A DNA stretch of 64,000 nt from DASPKX01 sp035627835 (GTDB lineage Bacteria; Verrucomicrobiota; Verrucomicrobiia; Limisphaerales; SXQI01). Location of the stretch: assembly GCA_035627835.1 (NCBI GenBank), contig DASPKX010000152.1:62001-126000 (forward strand). The letters run 5' to 3'. Each line of letters opens with the position of its first letter. Within the stretch, counting starts at the first letter, position 1. The notes under the pieces are model-generated. The model saw only the letters and a program-made list of their open reading frames with translations. It ran no database searches and was not told where the DNA came from. This document shows positions 49,401 to 55,400 of this stretch, one piece after another. The translations under genes and the position numbers were made by a program.

Positions 49401-52400
49401 CCGCGATCCCAACACCGCCAGCGGAAGCAATTGCGGCAGAAACCGACACAATTTTCTCCTTGGAAATCGCTTCCACGAAAATGTTGTTCTGCGCCTGGAC
49501 GAGTGCGCTGCCATCGATCCAGGCTTTCGTCTCCTTGGTGATGGATGCGATGTCGATCCCTGGCCCGAAACCGCCTTTGCTGGAGCTGACGACCGCGCCT
49601 GCCACGCCCACAAGATCCGTGCGTTTCCCCGCGCGCACCGAGACATTCTGGGCGGCATTTTCGCCGGTTGTGGACTGGTTGATCTTCGCGCTCGAGTCAA
49701 TGTGCGCTTTGGTGACTTGATCCAGAACTGTCACGTTTGCAGACCCTGCAATCGCGAGGCCGCTGGCCATCGACCCGGCGGCGGCGATGACGGTGAGTTG
49801 ATCGAAGGAGACGGCGCCGACGGCCACACCCCGGAAGGTTTCGGTGGTCTTGGCTCCATTCGAACCAATGTCCCCGGTGTAAACGGAGATGGCGCTCTCC
49901 TGGCCATTTGCTTGAACCGTCGCACCAGAGCCGATATAGGCGTTGACGGTGTTAACGGACACCACGGTCGAATTCGCAATGCCTATTGAATTCGATGCGG
50001 CGGAACTGGTCCCGAAACCAGAGAAGGTGACGCTGCCAGCGAGCGTGAATATCTCCATCTCATCCTCGGCTTGAACCCGAACGCTGCCACTGGCGGTGAC
50101 GGTGGTGGTTGACCCGGTCAAGTAAGCGCGCGAATCATTGACAATCACTGTCCAGGAGAAAGAGCCAGCGATCGCGCTCGTCCCAGCCACAGCGGCGCCA
50201 ACTGCAAAGGCCAGCGTTTCGGTGGCGGAGTCAGCTTCGACTAAAACGTTACCCGTGACCGAGACTTTGCCATCCTCGATGTAGGCCTCCACATCATTGA
50301 CCACCACGTTCAGGGCGACAGCGAACCCCTTGGCGCTCGCGATGTTGCCCCCGAACGAGAACGCGCCTGCGCCTGCGAGTGCAATGATCGTCATCGTATC
50401 CTCGGCGGAAAGCAGAAGCGTCTTGGATCCTGAAACACTCACCCCATTGTTTTTCTTCCCCCGCACCATGGTCCGGGTGGTCGTGGAAGCCACGTTAGCT
50501 GCGTTGCTGAACGTGACGGTCTTCGAAAGCAGAGCCGTGGATGTAAAGCTTACGGAAAGTGAAATGCCAATCGCGTAGGCCTGCAAGGTGGCATCACTAT
50601 CTGCCAAGAGGCTCACGTCACCGGAAGCCGTGAGATCAGAATCAACAATCGCAGCCAGCGGGCCGTTCACGTTAAAATAAAAATTCCAGGCGAACGCGAA
50701 ACCGGAACCCGATGTCGAGCCTGGCTGCAATGTGCCAAGAGCAATTGATACGACCCCAGCGAGCGCGATCGCAGTCCCTGTTTCGTGCGCGAGAATTGTG
50801 ACATTCCGCGCCGTCACAGCGCTTCCAGTCTTAATCTGCGCTTCCGTGTGATTGGCGACGACATTGAGAGCGACCGATCCCGCCCATGAGTAACTGCCGA
50901 TGGCCACTGCGCCACCAAGAGCCACGTTGAGAATGTCACTCGATGAGTCGGCTTCGACTTCCAAATCGCTCGTTAAGCTAACAACGCTCCCATCCACGAT
51001 CGCTTTCGTGGTGTTAACGATGAAACTTGAATTGAACGCGCCTGCGATGCCGGCTGATTGCCCGCCTGCTGTGGCAACTGCCAGGGATCCCGTCCCGGAG
51101 CTGATCTTGGCGTTGTTGGTGGCGGCAAGCTCCAGTGAGCTTCCGGTGAAGAGTGCGTTATACAGAGAAGCTTCACTGTGATCCGTCACGACATTCACCA
51201 TCGCCACCCCGGACTTTGACACCCCACTCGTTCCAATTCCGCTCTCAGCTTTGCCGACCCAGGCAGAGGCGGTTTTCGCTTTAGTCGTAGCCGTCACCGC
51301 CACGCCCGCCGCAGTGATGATGCCGTCATTGGTTGCGGCGACGAGCGTCTTGCCTGTGACATTTACAAAACCGGTGGCGCTTACGCCGTATTTGAAAGAG
51401 TGGGCGAGCCCGCTGGCCACCGTCGAATCGAGATCAAGGGCGACAGTTGGCGCAGCCACCGCCGCGAGCTGGATCGTTGTGCTATTCACCACGATCACGA
51501 CGTATGTGCTGCCATGAGTCAGCCCACCGATGCTCGTTCCCCCGCCATTGCTGTAAGTCAGCGTTTGGCCGCTCTCCAAACCATGGGGAGATGTGAATTT
51601 GAAAGTGTCTTTGCCGCTATCCACCACCGGGATTGCGTTGAAGGCGCGGCCAATGCCATGCGCGCTGCCGCTCGCCGCATCGGAATCGAGTTCAATGGCT
51701 TGCCCGGCAACTGCTTTCTCGTAGGACTCGGCGAGCTGCAATGAGGTCGTCGATGTCTGGATCACGTAGTAGAAATTGCCGTGGCCGATCCCGCCAATGC
51801 TCGTTCCACCGCCGTTGCTGTAGACAACCATGTCGCCGGTCGCAAAGCCATGCGTGTAACCGAGCGAGATTGTCTTTGCATCGCTGCTGACAGCTGTCGC
51901 CGGAGTAAACAATTTGCCAAACGCGTGAGTCGCTTTCGTAGTCGAAGCGGCATCAAGATCCAGGGTGATCGTGTGGGAGGCGCCGGTTGCTGTGCTCGCA
52001 TCAATATCCACGCGGTTGAACGGCACGAAGAAATGACCAGCATCCGACGTCGTCGCCGTCACCGTCACGCGTTCAGCGCCGCGCAGTGAATGGTAGCTTG
52101 TTAATGTCGCCAGGTTATTGAGCGGGATGTAGATCCCGTTTTCGGCGTTCGCCTGGGTGGTTGCCAATCGAATGCGGGTGTTGGCGTAAACCGTGTCCGC
52201 TCCGTTCGCCACCACGTTGCCGTTCACATCGAGCACGATGACGTAGTAAAGCTCGCCCTCCGTTAAACCAATGGACCCTGCGCTGCCGAACTTCTCGTAA
52301 TACACCGCGTCACCGGTCTCGAAATCCACCTGTTGATGGAAGTCGATTGCGGAGCCTGTGATGTCCGTCACAGGATTAAAGATGTGACGGTGGCCGATAT

Positions 52401-55400
52401 CCGCAGCGTGTTGGCTGGTGGCCAGGGCGAACTCGTCATTATCGATCACAATCACGTAATACCGCTCACCGTCGATCAGGCCGTTAATCCCGGAGCCGCC
52501 CACTGCGCGATAAACGACGACGTCTTCGTTGCTGAAGTTGTGGTCGTAATCGAGCTTAAACTCCGAGGTGGTGTAATTGATTGTGTTGGCTGAAAGCACG
52601 AAGCCCGCTTCGAGCGTATGCATCGATCCAGAGCCGCTCGAGGGGGTTAATGTGATCGCCACGTTGGCCTGGGCGTTGGCTTTGCTCGTGGCCAGCTTCA
52701 ACTCGGTCGTCCCAGTGGCGATCGCATAATAGAGTGTTCCACTGGTTAAGCCACCAATCGCCGTCCCGCCACCCGCCGTGTAATACACCGGCTGACCAGT
52801 GGTTAACTGATGTTCGTAGGCAAAAACGATCGAGTTCGAAACGACAGCATCCAACTCAAAAACATGATCGTAAGTGGCGACGGCGCTGTCATAGCTCTTC
52901 GCCAGAGCGATCGTCGTCGCATCGATCGGGATGACGTAGTAGTCCGTCCCGCTGGTCACGCCGGAGATGCCGAGCCCGCCGCCGCTTGAGTACTTCACGC
53001 GGTCACCAAGCTGGAATTTGTGGGCGTACCCGAGATTAATCGTCTCCAGGTTGGCGCCGCCATCGACAGCCGCAGTCGCGAAGGCGATCGCTCCGCTCCG
53101 CGCTGCTTCTGCCGCTGTCCGGCCCACCCGCACAGTTGAACTGCTGACCGAATACAAATAGTAACGCTCTCCATCCACCAACCCGCTGATGACGAAATCA
53201 CCGCCTGAAGTATAGGTCACTTCCGTGCCGTTCGCGTAATTATGGGTGTAGCCAAGGTTTACGTTGTCATTCGAATCAACTCCCGCGAAAGGGGCATTGA
53301 ACAACTGAATCTCACGATTTCCGATCTCCGCCTTCGTGGAACGCTTGATGAGGTTTACTGACACTGACACCCCTGCGCCCTCCGCCTGCCCCACAACGGT
53401 CGCCCCGCTGATGGTGATGATTTGGGAATCATCCTCAGCCAGAACAAGCAAGCTCAGGTCCGTCGTGTAGTATCGAATGCTTCCCGGTTTAATTGAGCCG
53501 GTGATATGTTTATCACCGAGATCGATTTTGCCGTTCCCATTTGTGTCGAGCGAAGATGGGATGTCGATCAGCGGAATTCCGTCCTCGGTCGGGATGAAGA
53601 AGTGCGCCGTGCCTGTGCCGTTGCCGGTCAGATTCACGTAGGTCGGGGTCAGGTCCGTAGCATTGGATTCGCTGGTTGCCAGGCGCACCCGCTGGGAGTC
53701 CACCACAATCACGTAGTAGGTCTGATCCGCGACGAGGCCGCCGAGCGCGCTGCCGCTTTTGACTTTGTACGACACCGCTTGCCCATCGACCCAGCCATGA
53801 TCAAAACCGAGATTGATGATGTCAGTCGCCAAATCGACGGTGCTGGAGCTTGGGTTAAATCCGGGCACTAAGCTGTGGGTCCCGCTGGCGGCCAGCGGAA
53901 AGATCATATTTAAACGGGAATTATTGCTTGCACCGGAGACGTCCGTCGCGAGCGCGATGGAATCCCCATCAATGATCGCATAGTAAGCGTTATCAGACGT
54001 CAGCCCTAGAATTGGGGAGTTCCCATGGGAATTGTAATACAGCGGCGTTCCGGTTTTGAAATTGTAGTAATACGGGAGGAAAATGCTGTCCTTGTCCGCA
54101 TTAACTGCCGTTCCGGGGTAGAACCGTGCGTAGCTAAGGGTTAAAACTTCACTTCCTGTATCGGGCAAATCATCGGTGTCCCGCTTTTCCTCAGCGAGAA
54201 TGATGAAGCCGCCTCCGACTGTGATCTGCGCGCCGTCGTCGATCTGCGCGCGCGTGGAGTTTTCGATCGCCACCGCGTTGAACGCGCCGTTAAAAGCGAA
54301 CTCGTCCGCGGCGCCACCTTGCAAAGCGAGCGAAACATTGCGGGCGGTGGTGTTGCCATAAACCATCAGCGTGGCTCCGGTCACCTTTGCGCCGGACTGA
54401 ATTTCCGCCACCACCGTGTTCGCAAACCGAGAGACCAGAATCGAGGCGCCGATTCCCTTGCCACCCGAGACGTTGCCACTAAGGAATGAGAATCCGGACC
54501 CCACGAAATTGATGGTGTCGTTCTCGGTCTGTGAAACGACCGAGACATCCCCACCAGAAGTGACCTGTGCGTTTTCTCCAATCCACGCCTTCGCCACGCT
54601 ATCAAACAGCATCAAATTAACGCTGCCACCAGTGGCTTTCTTTTCAGCGTATGCAACGGCCTCAGACCAGGAGGTAAAGAAACCGTTCTGGATGCCGAAG
54701 TTGCTGTTCAGCTTGTCGGTGATCGTGGTGACATCTTTCCACTTCGCCCATTCGATGACGTACGGAATCCGCGCCACCGCATTCACGGTCACATCTCCAG
54801 CCGTTGTGACGATCGCGCCGGTGTCGAGGTAAGCCTTGGCGGTGTTCTCGATGTAAGCCGCGCCGACCGAAATCGACATGCTCCGCTCCCGGCTGTCTTC
54901 CATGTCTGCCGGGATGCTAATCACCCCGCCGGCGTATTCGTTGGCCACGCCTTTGTTGGATGTGATCGAACTGAAGGAAGAAATTTCGGGGAAGTCGAGT
55001 GTGCTCGCTTGCACCACCACCGTGCCGCCCGCATTGATCTTAGCGCCAGGGCCAACGCGAGCGATCACTTCGTTATTATGCCAAGCCAGGGCAGCGCCCA
55101 CTGACAGCCCAAAATCGTTCTTCGCCGGGCCTTTGCTCCCGGTGATGCTAAAAATCAATTGCCAGAAGCTGCCCGCGCCATTGGCCACCTTACCCTTTGA
55201 GAGTCGTCCAAGCGTCCCGGACAGCTCTGATTGGCCTACGCTGGAGCTTCCGGAAGTGTCGTTCTTTTCGGAAATAGCTTCGGCTTCAACAGTCACTGCG
55301 CCACCCGCCGTAATCGTTCCGTCGGCATAGGCTTTAAGCTCGGTGTCCGCATGGCTGGCCGCCAAGGCAACGCCGAGCACTCCGCCCTGCCCTGCCACCG

